64,000 nt of DNA from Streptomyces iranensis (GCF_017874715.1 NZ_JAGGLR010000019.1:208746-272745); one strand, 5' to 3'; positions 17,093 through 26,093 are shown, counted from the stretch's first letter. Translations and numbers: made by a program. Notes: generated by a model from the sequence alone, not told the origin.

Positions 17093-18111
17093 CGGCGCAG
17101 GCTCTTGTCATCGAGCGACGGCGGCACGTAGTAGTTGTCCGCCCGGTTGAGGTCGGTGCCCGGCGGGACGATCTCGTCGATCCGGTCCAGGACGTCCTCG
17201 CTCAGCTCCACCTCGGACCCGGCGAGCAGATCCTCCAGGTGCTCCATGGTGCGCGGGCCGATGATCACCGAGGTGATGGCCGGATGCGCCCGTACGAAGG
17301 CGATGGCCATGTGCGGCAGCGAGAGCCCGGCGTCGGACGCCAGCTCGGCCAGCGCGCCTACCGCCTCCAGCTTGCGCGCGTTGTCGGGCAGCGACGGGTC
17401 GAACTTGCGCTTCTCCACGGCCGCCCGGCCGCCCGACAGATCGATGTCGGACGCCGTGGTGTAGCGGCCCGTGAGCCAGCCCGCCGAGAGCGGACCCCAG
17501 CTCAGCACGCCCATCCCGTACTTCCGCGCGGTCGGCAGCACCGCCGCCTCCACACCGCGCGCCAGGATCGAGTACGGCGGCTGCTCGCTGCGGAACCGTA
17601 CGTGCCCGCGCCGCTCGGAGACCCACTGGGCCTCCACGATCTGCTCGGCGGGGAAAGTGGAGGAGCCGACGGCGCGTACCTTGCCCGCCCTGACCAGGTC
17701 GGACAGGACCGACAGCGTCTCGTCGACGTCCGTCGTCGGGTCCGGCCGGTGGATCTGGTAGAGGTCGATGTAATCCGTGCCCAGGCGGCGCAGGCTGTTC
17801 TCGATCTCCTGGGTGATCCAGCGCCGTGAGTTGCCGCCGTCGTTGGGGTCGTCGCCCATCGGGAAATGGGCCTTGGTCGCGAGGACGATGTCGTCGCGGC
17901 GGCCCTTGAGGGCCTTGCCGACGATCTCCTCGGACTCGCCCTCGGAGTAGATGTCGGCGGTGTCGACGAAGTTGATGCCCGCGTCGAGGGCGCGGTGGAT
18001 GATCCGTACCGAGTCGTCGTGATCGGCGTTGCCCAGGGCGCCGAACATCATCGCGCCGAGGGCGTACTCGCTCACCGAGATGCCGGTTCCGCCCAGGATC
18101 CTGCGCTTCAT
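17086..18111 (-). CDS. Aldo/keto reductase
   Basis: The 341-residue protein is an NADPH-dependent aldo/keto reductase of the AKR11/12-like type. The catalytic tetrad is visible: Asp and Tyr in NFVDTADIYSEGESEEIVG, Lys in VLATKAHFPMG, and His in IDLYQIHRPDP. The cofactor region IIGPRTMEHLEDLLAG is near the C-terminus. ATG 18111 (MKRRILGGTGISVSEYALG) is chosen because the open frame further upstream has no family similarity. It is divergent from an XRE regulator. Substrate is unknown. Confidence 0.93.
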   Translation of the reverse strand: MKRRILGGTGISVSEYALGAMMFGALGNADHDDSVRIIHRALDAGINFVDTADIYSEGESEEIVGKALKGRRDDIVLATKAHFPMGDDPNDGGNSRRWITQEIENSLRRLGTDYIDLYQIHRPDPTTDVDETLSVLSDLVRAGKVRAVGSSTFPAEQIVEAQWVSERRGHVRFRSEQPPYSILARGVEAAVLPTARKYGMGVLSWGPLSAGWLTGRYTTASDIDLSGGRAAVEKRKFDPSLPDNARKLEAVGALAELASDAGLSLPHMAIAFVRAHPAITSVIIGPRTMEHLEDLLAGSEVELSEDVLDRIDEIVPPGTDLNRADNYYVPPSLDDKSLRRR

Positions 18112-18125
18112 GGCAGCTGCCTTCC

Positions 18126-18189
18126 TTTGCCTTCCATGGGTTTCGCCTTCTGCGGACTTTGCCTTCTGCGGCCTTTGCCTTCTGTGGCG
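18126..18189. repeat. Iterated 15-17 bp repeat in a divergent promoter
   Basis: Four copies of a unit like TTTGCCTTCTGCGG (18126, 18141, 18158, 18174) lie between the aldo/keto reductase start and the XRE regulator, partly in the 5' leader of the reductase. They are evenly spaced and could be regulator sites or slipped-strand duplications. Confidence 0.7.
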
Positions 18190-18291
18190 TCCCGCGCCTT
18201 CAGCCTCGGCGCCGGGCGGGGACCTCACCAGGCCCGGCTCAACCTGGGTCTGCCAGAACCACCTGTCCGGCCCAGAATCCGGCGTTGCCCG

Positions 18292-18297
18292 GATAAT
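18292..18297 (+). promoter_or_regulatory. -10 box of the XRE regulator
   Basis: GATAAT lies 6 nt before ATG 18304, which suggests a leaderless transcript. No clear -35 hexamer is seen at the expected distance. Confidence 0.4.
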
Positions 18298-18303
18298 GGA
18301 GCG

Positions 18304-19152
18304 ATGGGCCATTCCGAACCGGAGATCAAGGGGTTTCTCAAGGCGCGCCGTGCCGCGCTCGACCCGGCCGAGCTGGGGCTGCCGGACGGGGTCGTCCGGC
18401 GCCGGGTGCGCGGTCTGCGCCGTGAGGAGGTCGCTCAGCTGGCCGGGATCAGCGTCGACTACTACACCCGTATCGAGCAGGGCCGGGCCCCGGCCGTCTC
18501 GGACTCGGTGGTCGACGGACTGGCGCGGGCGCTGCGGCTGACCCCGTCCGAGCACACCTATCTGCGCAACATCACCCTGCCCCGGCGCCGCGCCGGGGAG
18601 CCCGACTTCGACCCGCGGCCGCGGGTGCGGCCGGAGATCCAGCAGCTGCTGAACGCGATGGACGGCACCGTCCCGGCCTATGTCTACGGGCCGGCGATGG
18701 ACATCCTGGCCTGGAACACTCTCGGCACCCGGCTCGGCATCGACTACGCCGCGATCCCCGAGGAGCGGCGCAACGGTCCGCTGCTGGTCTTCCTCGACCC
18801 CCGGCTGCGGGAGATCCATCCGAACTGGGCCGAGGTCGCCGATGACACGGTGGCCGGGCTGCGCGCGGAGACCGGCCGCCACCCGGGCAGTTCGCGGGTG
18901 TGCCGGGTGACCCATGAGCTGCTGGACCGGAGCGAGGAGTTCCGGCGGCGGTGGGAGGCGCAGGCGGTGCAGGAGCGGACGCGGGGCGTCAAGCGGTTCC
19001 GCCATCCGGAGGCGGGGGAGCTGGTGCTGCGGTTCGAGGCGTTCGTGCTGCCCGCGGATCCGGGGCAGATGCTGTGCACGTACACGGCCGACGAGGGGTC
19101 GGCGACGGCGGAGGCGCTGAAGGTGCTGGCGGGCGCGGCGGCGGTGGCCTGA
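18304..19152 (+). CDS. XRE-family regulator with MmyB-like ligand-binding domain
   Basis: The 282-residue protein has an N-terminal Cro/CI-type helix-turn-helix (VRGLRREEVAQLAGISVDYY, TRIEQGRAPAVSDSVVDGLA) and a C-terminal PAS-like MmyB domain (PAYVYGPAMDILAWNTLG, LLVFLDPRLREIHPNWAEVA). Regulators of this group commonly control a divergent oxidoreductase gene, here the aldo/keto reductase at 17086. The C-terminal domain is thought to bind a fatty-acid-like or small hydrophobic ligand. Start ATG 18304 is supported by a -10 box just upstream. Confidence 0.92.
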   Translation: MGHSEPEIKGFLKARRAALDPAELGLPDGVVRRRVRGLRREEVAQLAGISVDYYTRIEQGRAPAVSDSVVDGLARALRLTPSEHTYLRNITLPRRRAGEPDFDPRPRVRPEIQQLLNAMDGTVPAYVYGPAMDILAWNTLGTRLGIDYAAIPEERRNGPLLVFLDPRLREIHPNWAEVADDTVAGLRAETGRHPGSSRVCRVTHELLDRSEEFRRRWEAQAVQERTRGVKRFRHPEAGELVLRFEAFVLPADPGQMLCTYTADEGSATAEALKVLAGAAAVA

Positions 19153-19327
19153 GGGCCACTGATGGCCCGAGCCGCGCTCCGCCCTCCTCGCCTTACGGCC
19201 GGGGCCGCGTCCCCGGCCGCCATCCCTTTTTCTCTCGTCCCACCTCCTTGACGCGACTGGAAACTTTCCTTACTTTCATTTCCTCCCACGGTGGCGCCAG
19301 TGGCGCGAGAGGGCAATGGAGGTCCGG

Positions 19328-20902
19328 ATGTCCGGCACCGAGGGCGGATTCGTCCGCCGTATCGGCCTGTTCCAGTCGACCGCCATCAACATGAGTCAGA
19401 TGTGCGGCATCGGGCCGTTCGTCACCATCCCCCTCATGGTCGCCGCCTTCGGCGGACCACAGGCCGTCATCGGCTTCGTCGCGGGCGCGGTGCTCGCGCT
19501 CGCCGACGGGCTGATCTGGGCCGAGCTGGGCGCCTCGCTGCCCGGGGCCGGGGGCAGCTATGTGTATCTGCGCCAGGCGTTCCAGTACCGCAGCGGCAAG
19601 CTGATGCCGTTCCTGTTCGTCTGGACGGCGATGCTGTTCATCCCGCTGATCATGTCCACGGGTGTGGTCGGTCTGGTGCAGTATCTGGGCTATCTGTGGC
19701 CGGATATGACGCAGACCCAGGGCGATCTGGTCGGCCTCGGCGTCATCGTCCTGGTCATCGGGCTGCTGTGGCGGGGCGTCGAGCACATTGCCCGGATCAC
19801 GGCCGTCATGTGGTGCGTGATGATCGCGTCCGTGGTCCTGGTCATCGTGGCGGCCTTCAGCCACTTCGACGCGGGGCAGGCGTTCACCTATCCGGACCAC
19901 GCCTTCGAGCTGACCAGCGGTCACTTCTGGACCGGGTTCGCCGCGGGCCTGACCATCGGCATCTACGACTACCTCGGCTACAACACCGCCGCGTACATGG
20001 GCGCCGAGATCAAGGACCCCGGCCGCACCCTGCCGCGGGCGATCGTCACCTCGATCGCCGGGATCATGGGGATCTATCTGCTGCTGCAGATCGGCACCCT
20101 CGGCGTCGTCGACTGGCACGAGATGACCGACCCCGACTCGGTGGCCGCTCAGTCCGTCGCCTCGGCGGTGCTGGAGGAGACCTGGGGGAAGGGCGCGGCC
20201 GACGTCGTCACCGTGCTCATCCTCATCACGGCCTTCGCGTCCGTCTTCGCCGGGCTGCTGGGCGGCTCCCGGGTGCCGTACGACGCCGCCCGCGACCGGG
20301 TCTTCTTCCGGCCGTTCGGCACGCTCCACCCGCGCCATCGCTTCCCCGTGCTGGGCCTGGCCACGATGGGCGTGGTGACGGCGATCGGCTTCCTGATCGG
20401 CCGCCACACCGATCTGGCCACGCTCATCCAGCTGCTGACCACGGTCATGGTGATCGTGCAGGCTCTGGCGCAGGTCGTCGCCGTCACGGTGCTGCGCCGC
20501 CGCCAGCCCGGCCTGCGGCGGCCGTACCGGATGTGGCTCTATCCGCTGCCGAGCGTGGTGGCGCTGGTGGGCTGGCTGGTGATCTACGGCTACGCGGACA
20601 AGAACTCCCCCGGACGGCACCCCATCGAATGGTCGCTCGCCTGGGTCGCGGCGGGGTGTGTGGCGTTCGTGCTGTGGGCGCGGATGGAGAAGGTGTGGCC
20701 GTTCGGCCCGAAGGAGATCAGCGAGGAGTACGCGGCGGGGGCCGACCCCGACACGGAAGGCGCCAGCCGGGGCACGGGGAACGGCCCGGACGGCGCCACC
20801 CGGGGCACGGGGGATGGCCCGGACGGCGTCAGCCGGGGCGCGGGGGACGGCCCGGACGGCGCCGTCAGCCCCGGGGCGCCACCGCCTCCCACCGCACCGT
20901 GA
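19328..20902 (+). CDS. APC-family amino acid permease
   Basis: The 524-residue protein has about 12 hydrophobic segments and the APC superfamily start (INMSQMCGIGPFVTIPLMVA, LADGLIWAELGASLPGAGGS, YVYLRQAF). It probably exchanges or imports amino acids or polyamines. GGAGG lies 5 nt before ATG 19328, which is preferred to ATG 19316. The cytoplasmic tail has an 11-residue repeat (GTGNGPDGATR, GTGDGPDGVSR, GAGDGPDGAVS) coded by a 33-bp tandem repeat. The 3' end overlaps the convergent methyltransferase gene by 38 bp. Confidence 0.9.
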   Translation: MSGTEGGFVRRIGLFQSTAINMSQMCGIGPFVTIPLMVAAFGGPQAVIGFVAGAVLALADGLIWAELGASLPGAGGSYVYLRQAFQYRSGKLMPFLFVWTAMLFIPLIMSTGVVGLVQYLGYLWPDMTQTQGDLVGLGVIVLVIGLLWRGVEHIARITAVMWCVMIASVVLVIVAAFSHFDAGQAFTYPDHAFELTSGHFWTGFAAGLTIGIYDYLGYNTAAYMGAEIKDPGRTLPRAIVTSIAGIMGIYLLLQIGTLGVVDWHEMTDPDSVAAQSVASAVLEETWGKGAADVVTVLILITAFASVFAGLLGGSRVPYDAARDRVFFRPFGTLHPRHRFPVLGLATMGVVTAIGFLIGRHTDLATLIQLLTTVMVIVQALAQVVAVTVLRRRQPGLRRPYRMWLYPLPSVVALVGWLVIYGYADKNSPGRHPIEWSLAWVAAGCVAFVLWARMEKVWPFGPKEISEEYAAGADPDTEGASRGTGNGPDGATRGTGDGPDGVSRGAGDGPDGAVSPGAPPPPTAP

Positions 20903-21677
20903 CCTCGCCCTGGCGCCAGCGCCGTGGGCCGTCGGTGAGCGGCCAGCCCTCGGCGCGCAGCGTCTGGGCGCTGCGTATCCAGCGCTGACGGGCGCTGAGC
21001 GGCGCGTACGGGGCGGCGGCCGCCCAGGCGCGGTCGAAGTCGCGCAGGAAGGTGTGCACCGGCTCGCCCGGCACATTGCGGTGGATCAGCGCCTTGGGGA
21101 GCCGTTCGGCCAGGTCGGAGGGGCGTTCCAGAGAGCCGAGGCGGGCCGCGAAGGTCACGGTGCGCGGGCCCGACCCGTCGAGCGCGACCCATACGTGCCG
21201 CCGCCCGATCTCGTCGCAGGTGCCCTCCACCAGCAGTCCGCCGGGCGCCAGCCGGGCGCACAGCCGCCGCCACACGGCGGCGACCTCGCCCTCCTCGTAC
21301 TGCCGCAGCACATTGGCCGCCCGGATGAGCGCCGGGCGGGCCCCGCCGGGCAGCGGCACCTCGAAGCCGCCGTGCGCGAAGGTGAGCCCCTCGCGCTCGT
21401 ACGGCCGCGCGGCGAGCACGCGTCCGGGGTCGATCTCGACCCCCACGACGCGGGCCCCGGCCCGTACGGTCCGCAGCCGGTCCAGCAGCTCGACGGCGGT
21501 CCAGGGGGCCGCCCCGTACCCGAGGTCCACCGCCACCGGCGCGTCCGCGGCCCGGCGCAGCGCGGGCCCGTGCGCCGCGGCGATCCACCGGTCCATCCGG
21601 CGCAGCCGGTTGGGGTTGGTGGTCCCGCGGGTCGCCGAACCGATGGGGCGGGACGGCGGGGGAACGCGGGCGGGCAT
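20865..21677 (-). CDS. SAM-dependent methyltransferase-like protein
   Basis: The 270-residue protein has a class I methyltransferase core: VAVDLGYGAAPWTAVELLDR is the SAM-binding glycine motif, VVGVEIDPGRVLAARPY the acidic motif II, and RLAPGGLLVEGTCDEIGRRH the post-motif region. ATG 21677 is chosen because a TAGGCT -10 lies 7 nt upstream (21685-21690 on the minus strand), giving a leaderless mRNA. It faces the APC permease tail to tail with a 38-bp overlap. Target is unknown; it is a conserved neighbour of mshA in Streptomyces to my recollection. Confidence 0.82.
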   Translation of the reverse strand: MPARVPPPSRPIGSATRGTTNPNRLRRMDRWIAAAHGPALRRAADAPVAVDLGYGAAPWTAVELLDRLRTVRAGARVVGVEIDPGRVLAARPYEREGLTFAHGGFEVPLPGGARPALIRAANVLRQYEEGEVAAVWRRLCARLAPGGLLVEGTCDEIGRRHVWVALDGSGPRTVTFAARLGSLERPSDLAERLPKALIHRNVPGEPVHTFLRDFDRAWAAAAPYAPLSARQRWIRSAQTLRAEGWPLTDGPRRWRQGEVTVRWEAVAPRG

Positions 21678-21795
21678 GGCGCTGAGCCTATGCCGGGGCG
21701 GAGTGGGTACCCGTGCCGGGGCGGACGGCGAACCCATGCCGGGGAGCCATGCCGGGCGGACGGGGAGTGGCCGTCGGACATCAGAACGTCATGCT

Positions 21796-21827
21796 TTGGC
21801 AAAGTGGAAATGGGAACCATACGTTCC
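21796..21827 (+). promoter_or_regulatory. mshA promoter with palindrome over the -10
   Basis: -35 TTGGCA (21796-21801), 18-nt spacer, -10 TACGTT (21820-21825). The inverted repeat GGAACCATACGTTCC (21813-21827; arms GGAAC/GTTCC) is centred on the -10, a typical repressor position. A GGAAA sequence at 21807-21811 is near the shape of a SigR -35 but the spacing to a GTT is wrong, so I do not call a SigR promoter. Confidence 0.5.
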
Positions 21828-21876
21828 GGTGTTGACGCCGTGGAGGGAGCCCGCCCCGGCAAGGAGGTAACGCGCG

Positions 21877-23238
21877 GTGAGCCAGCACGCGTCCCGGCTC
21901 GGCGGCCTGCGAGGCCGGTCCCACATACCGTTTGGCGCCCCGTCCCACCAGCGGCTTCGCCGCATTCCACGGCGGCCGCGGCGGATCGCGATGCTCAGCG
22001 TCCACACCTCGCCGCTGCATCAGCCCGGCACCGGCGACGCCGGTGGCATGAACGTCTACATCGTGGAGCTGGCCAGGCGCCTGGCCGCCATCGACATCGA
22101 GGTGGAGATCTTCACCCGGGCCACCACCGCCGCGCTGCCCCCGGCCGTCGAGCTGGCACCCGGGGTGCTCGTCCGGCATGTGGACGCGGGGCCCTACGAG
22201 GGGCTGGCCAAGGAGGACCTCCCGGCGCAGCTGTGCGCGTTCACCCACGGCGTCATGCAGGCGTGGGCCGGGCACCGGCCGGGCCACTACGACCTCGTCC
22301 ACTCCCACTACTGGCTCTCCGGCCACGTCGGCTGGCTGGCCGCCGAGCGCTGGGGAGTGCCGCTGGTCCACGCCATGCACACCATGGCCAAGGTCAAGAA
22401 CGCGGCGCTCGCGGTGGGCGACACCCCCGAGCCCGCGGCCCGTGTCATCGGCGAGCAGCAGATCGTCCGCGCCGCCGACCGGCTGATCGCCAACACCGCC
22501 GAGGAGGCGGAGGAGCTGGTGCGCCACTACGAGGCGGCGCGCGAGCTGGTGGCGGTCGTCCACCCCGGGGTGAACCTCGACCGCTTCCGGCCCACCGACG
22601 GCCGGGCCGCCGCCCGCGCCCGGCTGGGGCTCCCGGCCGACGCGCTGATACCCCTCTTCGCCGGGCGCATACAGCCGCTGAAGGCCCCCGACATCCTGCT
22701 GCACGCCGTCGCCCACCTCCTGGAGGAGGACCCCTCGCTGCGCGAGCGCATGGTCGTGCCCGTGGTGGGCGGCCCCAGCGGCAGCGGCCTGGCCAAGCCC
22801 GAGGGGCTGCACAAGCTGGCGGCGCGCCTCGGGATCTGCGATGTGGTCCGGTTCCGGCCGCCCTGTGCGCAGGACGAGCTCGCGGACTGGTACCGGGCGG
22901 CGTCCGTGCTGGTCATGCCGTCGTACAGCGAGTCGTTCGGACTGGTGGCCATCGAGGCGCAGGCCTGCGGCACCCCGGTCGTCGCGGCCTCGGTGGGCGG
23001 TCTTCCGGTGGCCGTACGGGACGGGGTCAGCGGCACGCTGATCGACGGCCACGACCCCGCCGACTACGCCCGCGCCCTGCGCCCCTTCGTACAGGACCCG
23101 GGGCGGGCGGACCGGATGGGCGCGGCGGCGGCCCGGCACGCCCAGTCCTTCGGGTGGGACACGGCCGCCGCGGCCACGGCGGAGGTGTACACGGAGGCGA
23201 TGCGCGAGCGGCGTCGCCTACGATCGGCCCATGGCTGA
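21877..23238 (+). CDS. mshA: D-inositol-3-phosphate glycosyltransferase MshA
   Basis: The 453-residue GT4 enzyme transfers GlcNAc from UDP-GlcNAc to 1-L-myo-inositol-1-phosphate, the first step of mycothiol synthesis. Key features: SVHTSPLHQPGTGDAGGMNV (UDP and inositol-phosphate loop), VHSHYWLSGHVGWLA, FAGRIQPLKAPDILLHAVA, and the GT4 E-x7-E motif in PSYSESFGLVAIEAQACGTP. GTG 21877 follows AAGGAGG by 8 nt. The first 38 residues are a basic extension. It overlaps the ybjN-like gene by 8 bp. Confidence 0.96.
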   Translation: MSQHASRLGGLRGRSHIPFGAPSHQRLRRIPRRPRRIAMLSVHTSPLHQPGTGDAGGMNVYIVELARRLAAIDIEVEIFTRATTAALPPAVELAPGVLVRHVDAGPYEGLAKEDLPAQLCAFTHGVMQAWAGHRPGHYDLVHSHYWLSGHVGWLAAERWGVPLVHAMHTMAKVKNAALAVGDTPEPAARVIGEQQIVRAADRLIANTAEEAEELVRHYEAARELVAVVHPGVNLDRFRPTDGRAAARARLGLPADALIPLFAGRIQPLKAPDILLHAVAHLLEEDPSLRERMVVPVVGGPSGSGLAKPEGLHKLAARLGICDVVRFRPPCAQDELADWYRAASVLVMPSYSESFGLVAIEAQACGTPVVAASVGGLPVAVRDGVSGTLIDGHDPADYARALRPFVQDPGRADRMGAAAARHAQSFGWDTAAAATAEVYTEAMRERRRLRSAHG

Positions 23239-23776
23239 CCCCATGGCTGACCCCAAGGCTGACCGTAAGGCTGACACCGACCCCAAGGCCGGCCCCCGGG
23301 CCGTCATCGAGCGGACGCTGAACGACGCCGAACTGGAGTGGGAGAGCCCGGAGGACGGCGCCTTCGTCGTCACACTCCCGGGCACCCGCAAGCTGTCGAC
23401 CACCTGCTCGCTGCGGGTCGGCCGGCACTCCCTCTCGGTCAACGCCTTCGTCGTCCGCCACCCGGATGAGAACCACGAGGCGGTCCACCGCTGGCTGCTG
23501 GAGCGCAACACCCGGCTGTACGGGGTGAGTTACGCGATCGACCAGCTCGGTGACATCTATCTGGTGGGCAAGCTGCCGCTCGCGGCCGTCACTCCGGAGG
23601 AAGTCGACCGGCTGCTCGGCACGGTGCTGGAGAACGCGGACGGCAGCTTCAACACGCTGCTGGAGATGGGGTTCGCCACGGCCATTCGCAAGGAGTACGC
23701 GTGGCGTACCTCGCGGGGCGAGTCGACGCGGAACCTTGAGGCGTTCAGCAATCTGACTCGGGATGCCGCTAAGTGA
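23231..23776 (+). CDS. YbjN domain-containing protein
   Basis: The 181-residue protein has the YbjN/type III chaperone-like fold (TLNDAELEWESPEDGAFVV, LSVNAFVVRHPDENHEAVHR, VSYAIDQLGDIYLVGKLPL). Such proteins are small, cytoplasmic, and of unknown biochemical role; this one is regularly found downstream of mshA in actinobacteria. ATG 23231 overlaps the mshA stop. The first codons are a 12-bp tandem repeat (ATGGCTGACCCC) giving MADPMADPKADRKAD, so a second ATG at 23243 is also usable. A TACGAT -10-like hexamer at 23219-23224 could give a separate leaderless transcript. Confidence 0.88.
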   Translation: MADPMADPKADRKADTDPKAGPRAVIERTLNDAELEWESPEDGAFVVTLPGTRKLSTTCSLRVGRHSLSVNAFVVRHPDENHEAVHRWLLERNTRLYGVSYAIDQLGDIYLVGKLPLAAVTPEEVDRLLGTVLENADGSFNTLLEMGFATAIRKEYAWRTSRGESTRNLEAFSNLTRDAAK

Positions 23777-23778
23777 AC

Positions 23779-23798
23779 GACCGGGCTCCGGCCCGGTC
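23779..23798 (+). terminator. Terminator after the mshA-ybjN operon
   Basis: An 8-bp stem (GACCGGGC and complement) with the loop TCCG is followed by TTCG, directly after the stop codon at 23774-23776. Confidence 0.75.
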
Positions 23799-23953
23799 TT
23801 CGTCCGCCGCCCACCTTTCTGCTTGACCTACGCCTCTCCTGTCGACCTACGCGCATCCTGACGCGACCCCTTCCGCGCGTCCCTGCCCCATGGCATTCTC
23901 ACGCCGTCTCTCACCTGAACTGCGTTCACATCCATGGAAGGCGGAGCTGGCTC

Positions 23954-25720
23954 ATGGGCACGGAGATCGACAGAAGGCGGTTGCTCGGCGGTGCGATGGG
24001 ACTGGCGGCGGGCGCCACGCTCCTGGGGGCGGGGGCCTCGCTCCTGACCGCCACGGACGCGGCGGCGGCCGCCGCACCGGGTACGCCGGGCGCCGCACCG
24101 GGTACACCGGGCGGGGTCCGTACGTCCGGCGAGACGGGCACGTCCGGCGGGGCCCGTACGTCCGCCCTCTGGCGTGAGTTCCGCGCCCACCCGTACACCC
24201 ACCCCCAGATCCCGTACGTCGGCCGTGCCGGATACCTCGGCGGTCGTACGAGCTTCCCCCGCCTGCCCGTCGTCGCGGACGTCCGCGCCTTCGGCGCCCG
24301 GCCCGACGGCTCCGCGGACGCCGCCCCCGCGATCAACCGCGCCATCGCCGCCGCCGGTCGCCGCGGCGGCGGCACGGTGCTGGTGCCGCCCGGGACGTAC
24401 CGCGTGGACGATGTGATCCGCCTCGGCTACGACAACGTCGTACTGCGCGGCGCGGGCAGTGGCCGCACCACCCTCCACGCGACCCGTAACCTCACCGAGC
24501 TGATCGGCCCGTACGGCAGCCGCTACGGCGGCGACAAGTCGTCCTGGTCCTGGGCCGGCGGGCTCATCTGGATCTGCCCGGACGCCCGCCGGCGCTCCCT
24601 CACCGACGCGATCCGGGCCCAGGCATGGCCGTTCGAGGGCTGGACCGGCAACCGGCGCGACGAGTGGCGCACCCTCACCGATTTCGCCGCCCCCGCCCGC
24701 CGCGGCGACTGGACGGTGACCGTCGAGGACCCGTCCCGTCTGCGCCGCGGCGACCGCGTGCTGCTCCAACTCACCGATGACGACAGCCACTCGCTGCTGG
24801 CCCATATGGCCGGTGACGCCGAGGGCGCCGCCGACTACGTCTGGACCGACAAGACCAAGCTCACCTCGTACGTCCCCTATGAGTGGCCCTGCCGCGTCGT
24901 CGCCGTCGACCGGCGGCGCCGCCGGGTGACCCTCGACCGTCCGCTGCCGCTCGACGCCCGGCCCGCCTGGAAGCCCCGGTTCACCACGCTGGTGCGCCCG
25001 GTCACCGGCTCCGGGGTCGAGGGCATCACCCTCGACGTCGTCGAGACCCCGCAGTCGCAGCACCTATTGGACAAGGGGTACAACGGCGTCGCGCTGCAGT
25101 GCGCGTGGGACTGCTGGGTGGACGACGTGACCGTCAACAACGTCGACAACGGCTTCCTGCTCGTCGCCGCCAAGGCGTGCACCCTGCGCCGCACCCGGGT
25201 GACGGGCCGCGGCAGCCACCATCCTTACTGCTGCCGCGAGGGCTCGCACGACAACCTCGTGGAGGACTTCGTCCTGGCCCGGCGCACCGTCCCGGCCCCG
25301 GCGGGGACACAACTGCACGGGATCAACGTGGAGGGGCTGTCCAGCTATAACGTCTGGTCGCGCGGCCGGATGGAGATGGGCACCTTCGACACCCACCGCG
25401 GGATGCCCTTCGCCAACGTCCGTACGGAGATCACCGTGGACAACACGGGGTCGCACGGCGGTGACGCGAGCGCCGGTCCGCTCTACGGCGCTCGGTTCGC
25501 CCACTGGAACGTCACGGTCACCAATCAGCGGGCCGGGTGCGTCAAGATCGACGACATCGCGCCGTACAGCGCGACGGTCGGGATCAGCGAGGTCCGGCAG
25601 TTCGGCCAGATCGACGTCCCGGACTTCACCGGTCCGCTCCACTCCCGTATCGAGTCCTACGGCCACCCGGAGGCGGTCCACCCCCGCAACCTGTACGAGG
25701 CGCAGCGCGCACTTCGCTGA
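23954..25720 (+). CDS. Tat-exported right-handed beta-helix protein (pectate lyase 3-like)
   Basis: The 588-residue protein begins with a twin-arginine signal (DRRRLLGGAMGLAAGATLLG), so it is exported folded. After a Thr/Gly-rich linker comes VADVRAFGARPDGSADAAPA, the hallmark start of pectate_lyase_3/GH28-type beta helices, with GGTVLVPPGTYRVDDVIRLG. Later turns show the repeated short strands of a parallel beta helix (VWTDKTKLTSYV, DCWVDDVTVNNVDNGFLLV, LVEDFVLARRTV). It probably degrades or modifies a polysaccharide; a precise reaction is not evident. ATG 23954 lacks a strong ribosome site. It stands alone between a terminator and the next operon. Confidence 0.85.
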   Translation: MGTEIDRRRLLGGAMGLAAGATLLGAGASLLTATDAAAAAAPGTPGAAPGTPGGVRTSGETGTSGGARTSALWREFRAHPYTHPQIPYVGRAGYLGGRTSFPRLPVVADVRAFGARPDGSADAAPAINRAIAAAGRRGGGTVLVPPGTYRVDDVIRLGYDNVVLRGAGSGRTTLHATRNLTELIGPYGSRYGGDKSSWSWAGGLIWICPDARRRSLTDAIRAQAWPFEGWTGNRRDEWRTLTDFAAPARRGDWTVTVEDPSRLRRGDRVLLQLTDDDSHSLLAHMAGDAEGAADYVWTDKTKLTSYVPYEWPCRVVAVDRRRRRVTLDRPLPLDARPAWKPRFTTLVRPVTGSGVEGITLDVVETPQSQHLLDKGYNGVALQCAWDCWVDDVTVNNVDNGFLLVAAKACTLRRTRVTGRGSHHPYCCREGSHDNLVEDFVLARRTVPAPAGTQLHGINVEGLSSYNVWSRGRMEMGTFDTHRGMPFANVRTEITVDNTGSHGGDASAGPLYGARFAHWNVTVTNQRAGCVKIDDIAPYSATVGISEVRQFGQIDVPDFTGPLHSRIESYGHPEAVHPRNLYEAQRALR

Positions 25721-25829
25721 CATCTCCCCTGAAACATCGTGAGGAACACGGTGAAGAAATACGGTCCATGAGGGCTCTTCATGGTGAACCGGCTCCGGCG
25801 GCCGGGAACCATGAAGAGGAGACACAACG

Positions 25830-26093
25830 GTGCTCATGGACAATCCGTGGCTCACGGTGGCAACGGTCGTGACGGTGGGGGTGCTACGGCTGATGGGGGA
25901 CGTCATCCGCTGGCTGGCGGCGCGCTCGGGAGAACGGCTCCGGGCGCGCACGCTAACCGAGTTGGTGAACAGGACGGAGCCGGGCACGGTCCTCACCGAC
26001 CGCCGTCCCGACGGCGCGGCGCTGACCATAAGGCGGCGGCCGGAGGATCGGGGCGAGCGGGGCGAGCGGGGCGGGGGCGATCGTGGTGAGTGA
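25830..26093 (+). CDS. Small conserved hypothetical protein
   Basis: The 87-residue protein has one hydrophobic helix near the N-terminus (WLTVATVVTVGVLRLMGDVI) and a basic, Gly/Arg/Glu-rich tail. GTG 25830 follows GAGGAG by 8 nt. It overlaps the sigma-factor gene by 11 bp, so it is the first gene of an operon with the sigma factor and M48 protease. It might anchor or modulate one of them; I recognise no family. Confidence 0.65.
   Translation: MLMDNPWLTVATVVTVGVLRLMGDVIRWLAARSGERLRARTLTELVNRTEPGTVLTDRRPDGAALTIRRRPEDRGERGERGGGDRGE

Noticed and set aside
21807..21836. SigR-type promoter (GGAAT-N18-GTT) for mshA
   Set aside because: GGAAA is present but the distance to a GTT is 20 nt and the -35 is imperfect; a housekeeping -35/-10 pair fits better.
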